Below, piece by piece: positions 1-12,900 of a stretch of 64,000 nucleotides of DNA. The stretch is from Closterium sp. Naga37s-1 (lineage: Eukaryota > Streptophyta > Zygnematophyceae > Desmidiales > Closteriaceae), in NCBI GenBank assembly GCA_947471745.1, contig CANJKZ010000263.1:1532501-1596500 (forward strand), given 5' to 3'. Positions within the stretch are counted from its first letter, which is position 1, and the number at the start of each line of letters is the position of its first letter. The notes beneath the pieces are model-generated. The model saw nothing but the letters and a program-made list of their open reading frames with translations. It did not search any database and had not been told where the DNA came from. The translations under genes and the position numbers were made by a program.

Positions 1-2489
1 TTGTAGCGGGGATGGGGCCGGAGAGGCGGTTGGAAGAGAGGTAGAGGATCTCTAGGGAGGCGGAGCAGGAGGGGGAGGAGAGTGGGGTGGGCGGGCCGGA
101 GAGGGCGTTGGAGGCGAGATTGAGGTAAGTGAGGGACTGCTGGGCCTGGCAGAAGGCGGGGATCGGGCCTGTGGGGTGGGGGAGGGGAAGTGGGAGCAAG
201 CACAGGGATGGAAAAGAGTCAAATAGAGGGAGAGCAGGAGGGCGGCGAGGGAGGGGTAGCAGGAGGGGGAGGAGAGTTGGGGGGTGAAACAGGAGGGTGG
301 GAGGAGGGAGAGGTGGCGGGCCGGAAAGGGCGTTGAAGGTGAGACTGAGGAAGAAAGTGAGGGCCTGCTGGGCCTGGCAGAAAGAGGGGGATGGGGCCTG
401 GTGGGAAGTGAGGTGAGGAACAGGGAGAGGAGAGCGGGAAAGTAGGAAAAAGAGTCAGTGAGAAAGCAGAAATTGGGGTGAGGAAGGTGAGCACTTGATC
501 GGCCTGCCAGGAGGAAGGGATGCAGCTTGCAGGGGAGGAATAGGGAGAGGAGAGCAGGAAAGCAGGAAGAGGAGTAATGAAAAAGGCCATTTGGATTTAG
601 GGTTGAGGAAGGTGAGGGTGTGCTGGGCCTGGCAGAAGGTGGGGATGGGACCTGGTAGGGAATGGGGCGAGGAGCAGGGAGAGGAGAGATAGTGGAGTGG
701 AAAACAGAGCTATGAGAAGACAGATCTAGGGATGAGGAAGGTGGGGGCCTGAGGGGTGGGAGAGGGGAGATAGGAGGAATGATGGGGCGGGTGAAGCAGA
801 AGTATGGACAAGGAGAGTGAAGAAGGAGAGTGAACAAGTTAACAGGAAGAACACAGATTTGCCGTGCCAAGTGGTTGATTCTAGCAGAATGCACACACAG
901 GGAAAGACTGGACGAAAACACGTTGAAGTTGTTACATACTGGTTCCACAAGAAGTTATACCTCATTTGGAAAACCTGCTATTCTTCAGTCAGCTTACCTG
1001 TTAGAGCGTTTGCCCCCAGATTCAACTCGAACAGCTCAGGTAAAGTGGCGAGGCTTTGGGGAATTCTCCCTGTAAATTTGTTAAATCCCAGGTCCACCTC
1101 AACGATGTCCTTGGGCAGGTTCGAAAACGGCTGCAAGCTGCCCGAGAAATTGTTGTGGCTTAAGAAGAGGCCAAGATGAATAGGATTAGTAGATTTGAAG
1201 CAGTTCGCTGGTACGGCTCCGGTCAGGCGATTGCGCGAAAAGTCTGCGCTATCGAGGTTGCCCGAACGGCACAGGATCTGCGGAAAGGAGCCCGAAAATA
1301 AATTGTCTGAAACGTCAATGAAGGTCAGGAAATCGCTGAGCCGGATCGTGTTGAAGTTCCCGGTCAGCTTGTTCCGGCTTAAGCCAATGAGACCAGCTTT
1401 TATTTGCTGCCCGCTAAGGTCGTCAGAAAGCTGGTTCCGATCTAAAACAAGTGCCGCCAGTTCCCTTTTTAGCAGCGCAGCAGGAATTCTCCCAGATAGC
1501 CGATTCGTGTTTAAAAGTAACCCCTGAAGCGTCGGCAGCGTCGCGAGGGCAGCAGGAATTGGCCCGGAAAGCCAATTAATCCCGAGATCCAGAGTACCTA
1601 GCGTAACCATCGCGGCGTACGCAGCTGCACGTTGTGGTAACCCGCCGGAGAAGAAATTTCGCGCCGCGGTCAGATCGTAAAGCCTCGGCAGGCGAAAAAA
1701 GGCGACGGGAAGTGGACCAGCGAAGCAGTTATCCTGGAGATCGAGAGCGAAGAGCTTTGTAAGCTTGGAAAGCGATTCAGGGACCGAGCCGGCAAGCCAG
1801 AGGTTAGACATACGAAGATTGGTGAGACCTGTTAACTGGCCGACAGATGCGGAGAGGGTCGCGGGAGATTTCCCGCCGCGTTCGCGCGCAGTACGGTTGC
1901 AAAGCCGAGGCGTTGGAGGGAGCAAAAGACGGCTGACGGTGCTCGTGAGGCGTAGTTCTACAACAGCGCCGTTCGCGGCGCATGTCACGCCGGGCCACGC
2001 GCACGCGTTCGGCTTGTTCGCCGGGATGGGCAGCAGAGCGGCCGTGAAAATCGCCTTAAGAGCCGCAGTGTTAGCCGCCGAAGCCTGCGGCGCGGCTGCA
2101 GATGTGCGCAACCCTAAACTCGTGGACAGGCTGTGAGGAGAGCTGGCTCCGCCGCTGGTTCCGCCGTCCACGGACGCCGCTTCCGTGCGCTCCGCGGAAA
2201 ATGCTCTTTCCGTAGGTGAAACTTGCTCCGCGGATGCTTTCTCCGCCCTCCGCGCGACGAACAGTTGCGCCGCGGGAGGCAGAACCGTCCGCGCGGAGGC
2301 TCCTCGTCCGCGGCGAGCAGCATGCAGCTTCGATACAAGCTGTCTCGATATGGGCCATAAAGCCGTCGTCGGTGAGCAGTAGAGGAGTAGCAGCAGGAAA
2401 AAAGCTGTAGCACTAGCGCGAGCGCGCAACGCGCCGTAAGTAACGGCGGTCGAGCGCGCGATTTCAAGATAGTTCGCGTTACTAGCCAT
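1..2489 (-). CDS. LRR gene A: secreted leucine-rich-repeat protein, 3' end outside window
   Basis: Exon 1 runs from the ATG at 2489 to a GTAAGC donor after base 998. A TTG-started reading of the same frame begins nine bases earlier, but the ATG puts a hydrophobic signal segment (FFLLLLLYC) near residue 30. A low-complexity Ala/Ser/Glu stretch follows, then an LRRNT-like cap with the pattern ALKAIF...CAWPGVTC. About ten plant-type LRRs of the form LxxLxLxxNxLSGxIP come next. Exon 2 starts at base 168 after a CCACAG acceptor and joins in phase to continue LRRs (GPIPAFCQAQQ), leaving the window at base 1. No kinase or membrane segment is visible. The closest relative is gene B, whose C-terminus suggests a secreted LRR protein of the recognition or cell-wall type; the ligand is unknown. 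Confidence 0.8.
169..997 (-). repeat. Intron of LRR gene A with degenerate copies of its LRR exon
   Basis: Between the two exons of gene A the minus strand carries several decayed copies of the second LRR exon. They are recognisable by the block FCQAQQxLTF and the preceding pyrimidine tract plus CAG, near 365-400, 480-515 and 605-650. None stays open across a whole LRR. The pyrimidine bias of the minus strand leaves long open frames that are not genes. Confidence 0.6.
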
Positions 2490-3345
2490 TATTTGCAAGC
2501 GTACGGGTGCCTTGTAGAAATAACTAATGTTGACAAAAAAAGAAACGCCAGAATAAAGGCTGATATGGTGCGTATCTAGCGAGGAAGTCGAGATGAAAAG
2601 AACGAATAGAGATGGAATACGAGCTGACCCTAAAAATAGGAGTTTGACAGGAGGAGGTTCACCTACCTGACCAGTGCCTGATCGTGCTATGCGTGTGTGC
2701 TGAACGTTAGTGCTGCGACCGCGATAAGCAAAGTGGCCGCTGTATCAGCAGCAGCATGTTTGGCTGCAAGCGACGGGCTTACTATGGATTGGGGTCGTTT
2801 AGGTTGGGTTGGGTGAGGTTAGATTTATCCAGGGGGGAAGTTGATTGGTAAGTTGGAGCTAAAAGGGGGTTGGCTGGATGGATGGTGGAGCAGGCGGGGA
2901 CGGCTCGGCAAGGCACGGGTATGGCGCAACAAGCGAGTCCAGCGGTGCTAAAGTAGCGATTTATTAAAGTTTAGATGCGGTCTCTTAGCGTTACAGTATG
3001 ATGCAGCACGGTGATCGAGGCAAGATCGTGTTTTCTTTCTCGGGACTGGGGGTGTGCCATGTGGCCATGTGCGGGAGCAGTTTTCGGTGGGGTGCGACGC
3101 GGGCCACGCTCAGCCTAAAACCGCATTTCCCGATGACCAGTCAGCGTCCAGCCTGTCAGGTTGGTTGGACAAAGCCGATATTTTCTGCACTTGGCTGGCA
3201 ATAGTTGCCACAACACAACTCTCAAGCGTCAATCCCAGTCAAGCAACTTTTGTGCTTTCGATCATTTCAGCTTCTCGTTATAGTGCCACTCAACTAGAAT
3301 ATGAATACTGCTAGTCCTATAGTTGTCACATTATACTTTATGTAA
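2490..3345. promoter_or_regulatory. Upstream intergenic region of LRR gene A
   Basis: No gene is seen here. The region is probably the 5' flank of gene A. Patches resemble the region upstream of gene B, for example a GGTTGGGTT-rich segment near 2805 against one near 31175, and a GCACGRTGATYGAG segment near 3006 against one near 31373. This supports duplication of gene plus promoter as a unit. No core promoter element could be assigned with confidence. Confidence 0.35.
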
Positions 3346-4052
3346 ACATACTAAAAACGGGGAGACGGGTTTCACAGGCTGGCAGATTCCACGTATTCGC
3401 AAGCATGAGAAAGCCCGATATCAGTGCGAACCACGCCATTGCGTTATCTGCACGCAACAAAACAACATCAATGTTTAAAAGTTGCATCCGCACACACAAG
3501 ATGTAAATCGACGAGAGTGAATCCAAATTCTTACATTGCTGCAGATTGATCAGCCTCGGGCGATCATCAATCTCCAATTCTGACTCGTCAACCCCAGAGG
3601 CCGCAGCTGCAGCCATACTGTCAATTTCCCACCTAGGTCCAGAAGCCTTGCCAAAAGGGCTCCAGCCTTTAAAGGGATAAGAAAATGGTGGGAGGGAGTG
3701 CGTGAACTTGAAGAACGAGGGGGGCAGCAAACCCTTTCCTTTCCCCCTGTTTTCTCCCATGCCCTTTCCCCCAGTGTTGTCAGGTCAGGAGTAGTGAATG
3801 TCTCGAAGGGCGCCTTAAACTGGTGCTCAATTGGTGCTGCTGGAACTGGTGGACTTGCCTCTTCTGCTGGTGCTGCTGCTGCTGCTCAGAGCAGCCGGAA
3901 CAGCCCCTGGTAGCAGACTCCCTGCCAGCAGCACGTGTCACACTGCCTCACAGGCAGGAAGGTAGTAGTAGCAGCACATGTCGCGCCGCCTCTCTTGAAC
4001 TTGCTCACACTTTGCATCTGATGATAAGCACAAGCACGGATGATTCTAACTT
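3346..4052 (-). other. Region 3' of LRR gene B with a second degenerate LRR C-terminal copy
   Basis: Downstream of the gene B stop the minus strand holds a second, degenerate copy of the final LRR (HVLLAGSLLPGAVPAAL, near 3913-3945). A Ser-rich stretch and a segment resembling 31990-32308 follow. It looks like a leftover from duplication of the terminal exon and is not an independent gene. Nothing else is recognised. Confidence 0.45.
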
Positions 4053-5899
4053 CTATGCACACGGGTGCAGTGGTGTCCCGCACAGGTTGGGGTTCCCTGG
4101 CTTGAACGAACCTCTCTTCAACTTGCTCAGAGCAGCCGGAAGAGCCCCTGACAGCCGATTCCCTGCCAGCAGCACGTTTTGTACACTTGCTGGCCAAATT
4201 GCAGGATTTTTTCCCGATAGGCTGTTATAGGACAACCCAAGTCCCTGTAACCACTCCATTTTGCCCACTCCTGCTGGGATGGCTCCTGTAAGTGCGTTCT
4301 TGTCGAGCAGTACCCGCTTCAGGAAGATAAAGGAGCTGATTGTAGCGGGGATGGAGCTGGAGAGGCGGTTGGAGGAGAGGTAGAGGAACTCGAGCGATCT
4401 AGAACAGGAGGGGGAGGAGAGTGGGGTGGGCGGGCCGGAGAGGGCGTTGGAGGCGAGGTTGAGGAAGGTGAGGGGCTGCCCGCCCTGGCAGAAGGCGGGG
4501 ATGGGGCCTGTGGGGTGTGGGATGGGAGATAGAAGGAAAAAGAATCACGAGGGATGAGAAGGTGAGATTGGATTGGGGAAGGTGAGGGCCTGCTGGCAGA
4601 AGGTGGGGATGGGTCCTGTTGGGGGAGTGAAGGGGCGAGGGATGAGTACCAGGTATGGGAGACCGGGGGGAGTGGGAATGGGAGTGATGAGAATTGCGAA
4701 AGAGGAATGTGGTTGAGGAATGCAAGGGCTTGCTGAATCTGTTTTCTTAGGATTTTCAGAAGCAGATTGAGGAATGCAAGGGCTTGCCGGACCTTGCAGG
4801 ATAGGGCCTGTGGGCTTGTGAAGGGGAGGGAGGTAAGAGGAAATACACGGATGGAATAGGGGGGGAACAAAGAGCAGAGATTAAAATGGAGGGCAGAGAG
4901 TGGGAAGAGGGGGAGCGGGAGGGGGAGGAGAGAGGGAGGCAAAAGTCAAAAAAAGGGGGGGGGGGGGGAGAGGAGAGACGGGTGGGCGGGGCGGAGTGAG
5001 CATTGGGGGAGAGGTTTAGGAAGGAGAGGGTCTGCTGGGCGTGGCAGAAGGCGGGGAGGAGTGGGTAGTGGGGTGCAGTGCAGGGTGCAGGGGAAATCAG
5101 ATTCACACAAAGTTAGGGTTGAGGAAGGAGAGGGCCTGCTGGGCGTGGCAGAAGAGGGGGATGGGGCGTGCAGTGCGGAGCAGGGAGAGGAGAGGCTGGA
5201 ACGTAGGGGGAAGAGGCGTGAGAAAGCACAAATAGGGTTGAGGACAGTGAGGGTCTGATGGGCCTGGCAGAAGGTGGGGATGTGGCGTGAGCGGAAGGTG
5301 AGAAACGGTAGAGAAGATGAGGTCGAGTGGAAATAAAAGTGATGAGAAATCAGACTAGGTTGAGGGATGGGAGAGGCAAGGTAGGAGCGAGCAAGGATGG
5401 GGCAGAAATGCGGACAAGAAGAGTGAAAATCAGTCAGGCTTACCTGTCAGGGCGTTTCCCCCGAGGTCCAAATATCGCAGCTCGGGTAAAGTGGTGAGGC
5501 CTTGGGGAATTCTCCCTGTAAATTTGTTGAATCCGAGGTCCGCATATACGATATACGTGGGCAGGATCGAAAACGGCTGCAAGCTGCCCGAGAAATTGTT
5601 GTGGCTTAAAGCGACGGGCAACTTTTGGCAGTGTTGGGCTCAGAAGTTTTTTTTTTGAACCAGGCTTGCCAGCGCGAAAGTGCTGGCTGGCGAAAACCAG
5701 GATTTCGTGCGGACACTTTCCATCCGCAGTAACAGTTCGCCAGGGTTCTGGGTTTTGGGTGGCAAATGTGCACCGTCGCTTTAAGAAGAGGCCAAACTGC
5801 ACAGGATTCGCGGACTTGAAGCAGTTGGCTGGAACGGTTCCGGTCAGGCGATTGTACGAAAAATCCGCGCTGTCAAGGCTGTTCGAACGGCACAAGATC
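4053..5899 (-). pseudogene. LRR gene B, third piece: 3' half with MITE insertion
   Basis: On the minus strand the sequence begins abruptly at 5899 inside an LRR (ILCRSNSLDSADF), matching gene A from about residue 400. It continues to a conserved GTAAGC donor after base 5444. A last exon (4507-4053) after a CCCCACAG acceptor encodes four LRRs and ends NPNLCGTPLHPCA-stop, with no transmembrane segment or kinase, so the intact family is probably secreted. The reading frame is broken by a 171-bp insertion at 5610-5780. The 5' end lies at 20115-20215 and 29696-30808. The intron again holds decayed LRR exon copies (about 4575-5275). Confidence 0.8.
5610..5780. mobile_element. 171-bp MITE with TTAA target duplication (piggyBac-like)
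   Basis: The element sits within the LRR exon of gene B between duplicated TTAA tetramers (5606-5609 and 5781-5784). Gene A has a single TTAA at the same place. The ends are inverted repeats: AGCGACGG at the left and CCGTCGCT at the right, with weaker matches inward. The size, lack of coding capacity and TTAA duplication fit a non-autonomous piggyBac-type element. Confidence 0.8.
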
Positions 5900-6981
5900 C
5901 ATCGCAACTTTGGGGGGGGGGGGCTGATGATAGCCAGGCGGTAAATCGTAGATTGTGTTGCCTCGGAATCGAGAATTGGCCAATTTTGCAATCTGCTGAC
6001 CGTCAAACCCTCGGTTATACATCCTGGCAGTTGCTCCATCGGAAACCTGGTTGACACGTGGACAATATCAGCGCGATTGAAAAAGTTCAGGCACGAAAGG
6101 ACGTGGGGTGGGGCTGTGACTGTACACACACGAGTGTAACATGATGCGCACATGTGATTGGTTCTCTTCTAAACAAAGCGAAACCGAATTGAAAAATACT
6201 GACGAGCGGTGAAATTGTGACTGGAAGAGGCGCGACAATAAACGTTGAAAGCATTTGATTGGCTATTCAACGAACGGGAAAAAGCGCAGTGTTGACGACG
6301 CCTTGAACTCCCGCGAAATCTGCCGAAATCAGAATCAAGCAGAAACGGCATTAACGAACCGTTACCTGCAGGCTCGGGGCGTCGCTTGCGTGGTTCACAG
6401 TTCGCACACTGGAAATTTGTGACGTTCTGACACGGGGGTTTAGGGCGCGATCAAAACCCAGGGCTGAGTTGACTGAAAAACGCATTCCCTCAGTCACAGT
6501 TAGGTTGAGCGTCACAGTTTCAGGTAACCAGACCCGTAATCTAGTTTGAACAGCAGTGACAAACACGCTCTCACTCTGTGCCTTGTTCTGACTTCAGCCA
6601 ACATGTCCCAACGGCTTCGTCTAAGTCTAGGTTTTTAGGTTAGAGCTCCAGCCGTTAGTCCTATCTTGGCGCCGACGTTCCCGCTTTTTAACAACCGTTT
6701 AGGCACACTGTAGGTTCATTACATTGCGGCTCAGCTTATCTAGAGATCATGTTTTTCCAGATTTCCCGCTTTCTTTCAAGGGACGACTACATAGTCTGAT
6801 TTAGTTTCCTCGGTTTCCTTCATGCAGGAGCTTTGGTCAACCGTTGCTCAAGACATTTCGGCATCTTAGGGTGTTCTTCCTAGACGCAATTGTTAGGTAG
6901 AGCACTCAAGCCTGATCGGTCGTTGTTGTAGATGATGTTCAGCATCCTGAGGATCCTGCTTGTACCTATACTAATGAATCA
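5900..6981. other. 5' non-coding part of the Plavaka insertion
   Basis: No gene is seen between the left terminal repeat and the transposase start. A G12 run follows the terminal repeat. The last few hundred bases are presumably the transposase promoter and leader, but no element can be named. Confidence 0.3.
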
Positions 6982-9900
6982 ATGATTCGATTTCTTATTC
7001 TCTTGATGGTGTTCACCTGCGGTTGCGGACGACCGTTTAAGAGTGGTAGAGGATTGGAGAACCATCAGCAAGCATGTAGGAAACGCAGCAGGCATGATGA
7101 GAGTATTGATGAGGAAGTGTTCCAGTATGTACGCCAACACCGTTCCGATGGAGCCGCCAATTTGGAGTCCTTGCGAAACACGGCGAGAAATGAAGAGAGG
7201 GCCACTCGTGCGCCTACACCAGCTGCGACGTTCCAATTTCCTAGTGTGGGGGAAGACGAGGAGATACCGCTTAGAAACGCTTTCGTGGGTGTGGAGAAGC
7301 TGGTAGAACCAGAGGAGGAGAGGTACGATCCAGACAAGGCCTTGATGCTCGCTTTCAATAAGTGCAACGGAGGTATGGGCCTTTCCACGCATGATACCAA
7401 CTTGATTCTAGCAGTCATGCATGATCGCCGTTTTGTAAAACCTTCTTACAAGAACAGAGCTGCCTTGGAGAAGTACGAGAAGCAGATGTTGGCTGAGATG
7501 ACCGGGATACAGGAGTGGGAGGCTATAGATGTCAGTTTGGGGACCGATGTTAGGGCGACTCTGTACGTTACTTCTCTAGCGAAGGCTGTGGAATCTATGT
7601 TTTCCGACCGCGAGAATCATTTGGCCTTTGTTCACAGGCCTCAAGCGCTTTACACTCGGGATGGTCAGCGCATTTATGCAGGGCCAGAAACGGGAAACTG
7701 CTGGATTGAATGGCAATCCAAGGTTCCAAGAGGAGCGCTAGCTGTACCGGTGATCATCTATAGTGATGCAACCAACCTTAGCAATGATGGGCGAGTAGTT
7801 GGGCATCCCGTATACTGCACCCTTGGCAGTATTTCAGTGAAGAACAGATGGCAGCCGCACGGGCACCGGAAGGTAGCTATGCTGCCCCCTCTCACCGGCG
7901 TGGATGCCAAAACAGAGGCTGGAAAAAAGTTTCGACGAGATGTGTTTCACAAGGCAATGGAGCATGTTCTCGAAGACCTCAAAAAAGCCTCTCATGAGTA
8001 AGTTTCAGCCGTGATTGAAACCTCTGTCTGCAAATTCTGTAAGCATATTACCATCATCCCAAGTCCTTTCGGTTTCAGCCCATCTCACTCACTCATTTTC
8101 CCATGTTCCCCCTCCCCCATTAGAACGTCTCCTCCATTATAAGTCAAATCCCCTCACCCATCACCGCATCCTCCTAATGCATCTCTCCCCTTTAAGCTCG
8201 CGTCTAGCACTTGTGAACCCACTTCACTCCCTCATCACCCCATCTCTCTCACTTATCACCCCACCTCCCTGACTCATCATCTCATTTCCCTCACTCATCA
8301 CCCCATCTCCCTCACTCATCATCCCATCTCCCTCGCGCATCAACCCATCTGCCTCACTCATCACCCCATCTCCCTCACGGTTTCACCCCATCTGCCTCAC
8401 TCGAAACCCCACTTCAATCACTCATCACCCCATCTCTCTCACTCATCACCCCATCTCCCTCACTCATCATCCCATTTCAATCACTCATCACCCCATCTCT
8501 CTCACTCATCGCCCCATCTGCCTCACTCATCACCCCATTTCAATCACACATCACCCCATCTCCCTCACTCATCATCCCATCTCCCTCGCTCATCAACCCA
8601 TCTGCCTCACTCATCACCCCATCTCCCTCACGGTTTCACCCCATCTGCCTCATTCGAAACCCCATTTCAATAACTCATCACCCCATCTCTCTCACTCATC
8701 ACCTCATCTCCCTCACGGTTTCACCCCATCTGCCTCATTCGAAACCCCATTTCAATCACTCATCACCCCATCTCTCTCACTCATCACCCCATCTCTCTCA
8801 CTCATCACCCCATTTCAGTCACACATCACCCCATCTGCCTCACTCATCACGCCATTTCAGTCACGCATCACCCCATCTCCCGCAATCATCAACCCATCTC
8901 CCTCACTCATCACCCCATTTCAGTCACTCATCACCCCATCTCCTTCACGCATCACCCTATCTCCCACACTCATCACCCCATCTAACTCACTCATTTTCCC
9001 CATCTCACTCACTCATCAGCCCATCATTCCCGGTATTTCGGGTGCTACCCCTATTTCAAAACAGGGGGATGATTGTAAAAGACCCGTACGGAGCTGAGTA
9101 CGTCGTGTATCCGTTCGTATATGCTATCGTGGCCGATCAACCTGAGGCTTGCAAACACGCCGGCACTTTTGCAAGTCACAAAGCAAAATTCTTGTGTCAC
9201 AAATGCTTGGTAAAGACAGAGGACATCAGCAACATGCAAGTCCCCTTGGTTTACCGAACGGAGATGGATCAACGGGCAAAGGTGGATGAGTTGCTGGCCA
9301 TCACTGCCCCGACTGCAAGAAATGACGCTTCAAAAGCTATCAGCACCCACCCTGTCAGAGTGAGTGCTTTAAGGGGATGTCTCTGCACTCCAGCACCCAT
9401 AGTTGTCCTCATACTGTGCTTGTATGCGTTGCAAAGTTTAGGCATGCGCTCGCCAACCAATCTCCCGCACGCATCCAACCCATCTACATCACTCGCAATC
9501 CCATCTCTCTCGCTCATCATTCTATCCTCCTCACTCAATCATCAACCCATCTCTGTCGCTCATCAGTCCATCCTCCTCACTTTCCACCCCATCTCTCTCG
9601 CTCATCAGTCCATCTCCATCACTCCTCAAGCCATAATTTGTGTGTGAGTCATTGTGTAAATAATTTTATCAATTCTGAACTTCCTTTTGTGTAGGCTGCC
9701 ATTTGGGGTTTCCACTTGGGAGGGACTGAAGTCGGAAATCCCTACCGTGCACTGCTTGTGGAAGTCATGCACGCGCTGGACCTCGGCATCTTTATGCACA
9801 TCGTGTCATGCATTCGAGTCATGTACAAGGATGACACGAAAGTGTTGAAGGCTCTTGACAAGGCACTGCAGGATCTGGGCGATGCAACACGCATCTCAGG

Positions 9901-12900
9901 ATTCCGTCTTCCAAAGCGGGATAAGGGCGGCTATTTTTCTGGTGCTGCTAAGTTCCAGGCTTTCGAGCACCGCGCCGTGATGCAGGTCGTAACCATCGTG
10001 CTTGCCGGTATAGTGGATCAGAAGATTGTCGATGCAGTCGCGGCGTTTGTTGACTGCTACATGCTGACATGCAGAAGATGGTATCACACAGACGGCACGT
10101 TGGCCGAGCTCGACAGTGCCATCAAAAAAGTATGTTTCTCCCTCACAATCCATCCGTTTTTCGCCCGCTCTCCTCTCTCCACACCCCCACTTTACCCCTC
10201 TCTCCTCTCCCACTACTCTCCCTATGTTTCCCCCCCTCATCCCGTCACTCTGACTCTCTCAAACCCTACCTCTCCATCCCTCTCTGTTGCTCCCTCCTCC
10301 ACCCTCTCATACCGTCCCTGCTTCGCCCTCCTTTTTTATTCACCCCCTACTCGCCTATCTCCACGTCCACCTACAGGTCCCCCATCCTACCTGGCAAATT
10401 CTCCGTGCATAGCCCATCCTCTTCCCTCTCCTCATCCCTTGCAGCTCCCTCCCTCACTTGCTATTCCTCCCTGCCGCTCCCTACCTGACTTGCTATTCAT
10501 TCCTCCCTGCCGCTCCCTACCTGACTTGCTATTCATTCCTCCTTGCCGCTCCCTACCTGACTTGCTATTCATTCCTCCCTGCCGCTCCCTACCTGACTTG
10601 CTATTCATTCCTCCTTGCCGCTCCCTACCTGACTTGCTATTCATTCCTCCCTGCCGCTCCCTACCTGACTTGCTATTCATTCCTCCTTGCCGCTCCCTAC
10701 CTCACTTGCTATTCCTCCCTGCAGCTCCCTCCCTCACTTGCTATTCCTCCCTGCAGCTCCCTCCCTCATTTGCTATTCCTCCCTGCAGATCCCTCCCTCA
10801 CTTGCTATTCCTCCATGCAGCTCCCTCCCTCACTCCTCATCTATTCCTCCCTGCAGCTCCCTCCCTCACTTGCTATTCCTCCCTGCAGCTCCCTCCCTCA
10901 CTTGCTATTCCTCCCTGCAGCTCCATCCCTCACTTGCTATTCCTCCCTGCAGCTCCCTCCCTCATTTGCTATTCCTCCCTGCAGCTCCCTCCCTCACTTG
11001 CTATTCCTCCCTGCAGCTCCCTCCCTCACTCCTCATCTATTCCTCCCTGCAGCTCCCTCCCTCACTTGCTATTCCTCCCTGCAGCTCCATCCCTCACTTG
11101 CTATTCCTCCCTGCAGCTCCCTCCCTCATTTGCTATTCCTCCCTGCAGCTCCCTCCCTCACTTGCTATTCCTCCCTGCAGCTCCCTCCCTCACTCCTCAT
11201 CTACTCCTCCCTGCAGCTCCCTCCCTCACTTGCTATTCCTCCCTGCAGCTCCATCCCTCACTTGCTATTCCTCCCTGCAGCTCCCTCCCTCATTTGCTAT
11301 TCCTCCCTGCAGCTCCCTCCCTCACTTGCTATTCCTCCCTGCAGCTCCCTCCCTCACTCCTCATCTATTCCTCCCTGCAGCTCCCTCCCTCACTTGCTAT
11401 TCCTCCCTGCAGCTCCATCCCTCACTTGCTATTCCTCCCTGCAGCTCCCTCCCTCATTTGCTATTCCTCCCTGCAGCTCCCTCCCTCACTTGCTATTCCT
11501 CCCTGCAGCTCCCTCCCTCACTCCTCATCTATTCCTCCCTGCAGCTCCCTCCCTCACTTGCTATTCCTCCCTGCAGCTCCATCCCTCACTTGCTATTCCT
11601 CCCTGCAGCTCCCTCCCTCATTTGCTATTCCTCCCTGCAGCTCCCTCCCTCACTTGCTATTCCTCCCTGCAGCTCCCTCCCTCACTCCTCATCTATTCCT
11701 CCCTGCAGCTCCCTCCCTCACTTGCTATTCCTCCCTGCAGCTCCCTCCCTCACTTGCTATTCCTCCCTGCAGCTCCCTCCCTCACTTGCTATTCCTCCCT
11801 GCAGCTCCCTCTCTCACTTGCTATTCCTCCCTGCAGCTCCCTCCCTCACTTGCTATTCCTCCCTGCAGCTCCCTCTCTCACTTGCTATTCCTCCCTGCAG
11901 CTCCCTCCGTCACTTGCTAGTCCTCCCTGCAGCTCCCTACCTCACTTGCACTTCCGACCTCCAGCTGCCTCCCTCACGCGCTATTCCTCCATGCCGCTCC
12001 ATCCCCCTTCACACTGCTGCCCTATTTCGTCCTGTATCCTGGATTTGTTTGTTGTTTGCACACAGGCTGATCCCACTCTTGAAGGAGGTGTTTGGTGATG
12101 CTCAAGCTTCGGATTTCAATATCACCAAAGTCCATTCATTCGCACATGTCGTTGAGGACATCCGTCGCTCCGGTGTGCCCGTTCATTACAACGCCAATAT
12201 GTTTGAGTATTTGCACCAACCACTCGTGAAACGAGCTTACCGCGGAACAAACAAGCGGGATGCTATGCCCCAAATTGTGAAGCATACTGTTCGTGCACAG
12301 ATGCTGCGCATTCTAAGTGCATCTGACGACAAGGCAGAGGATGGAGCTCAACGAATGGTCGCCCTGCAGCAGGTGGGTGCAGAATATTGAAAAATCAACC
12401 ACATATGCTCAACCATTTTGGGATATCCTTGTATAATGATGTGCGTGAGCTCATGATACCCTCCTTGGGTTTGCAGGCAATTGATACAGGAAAGAACACG
12501 CTTGCAAGCACGTCTTTCAAGGTGAATTGGAAGGAAGCCGATCCACAGTGTTCAGAATGGGCTGCACACATCCGAGAAGCTCCAGGTGACATGTCTAAGT
12601 TGCAGCAGATTTTGGAGACCATGGAGAGTGATGGAGAGGTTCTAAGTACTCAGTTGCGCATAAAGAAAGGGATGGCGATAGCGGGGGACGAAGATTTCAC
12701 CAAATACTCAAGTCAATCTCACTATGTGCGAGCGTGTTCTTCCTTCGGGGGCAGGCCATGGTTTAACGATGTAGCGGTCCAGGGTGAGGAGGATGTCACC
12801 AGCGGTGGCGAGCTGTCCAGGAAAAAGGTCATTTGGCATGCTCGATTGATATTGCTGTTTGTTCTCGACGTGTTTGTTCCACATGCAAGAGAGGTGGAAC

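Noticed and set aside
52..948. 298-codon Pro/Ser-rich open frame at the left edge
   Set aside because: It is in a different frame from the LRR exon copies and starts at GTG; it arises from pyrimidine bias of the minus strand.
9716..12390. Very long Pro/Ser/Leu-rich open frames over the intron minisatellite
   Set aside because: They are repeats of 32-36 bp on a pyrimidine-only strand where stops cannot easily occur, and they leave conserved transposase sequence at a good GTATGT donor.
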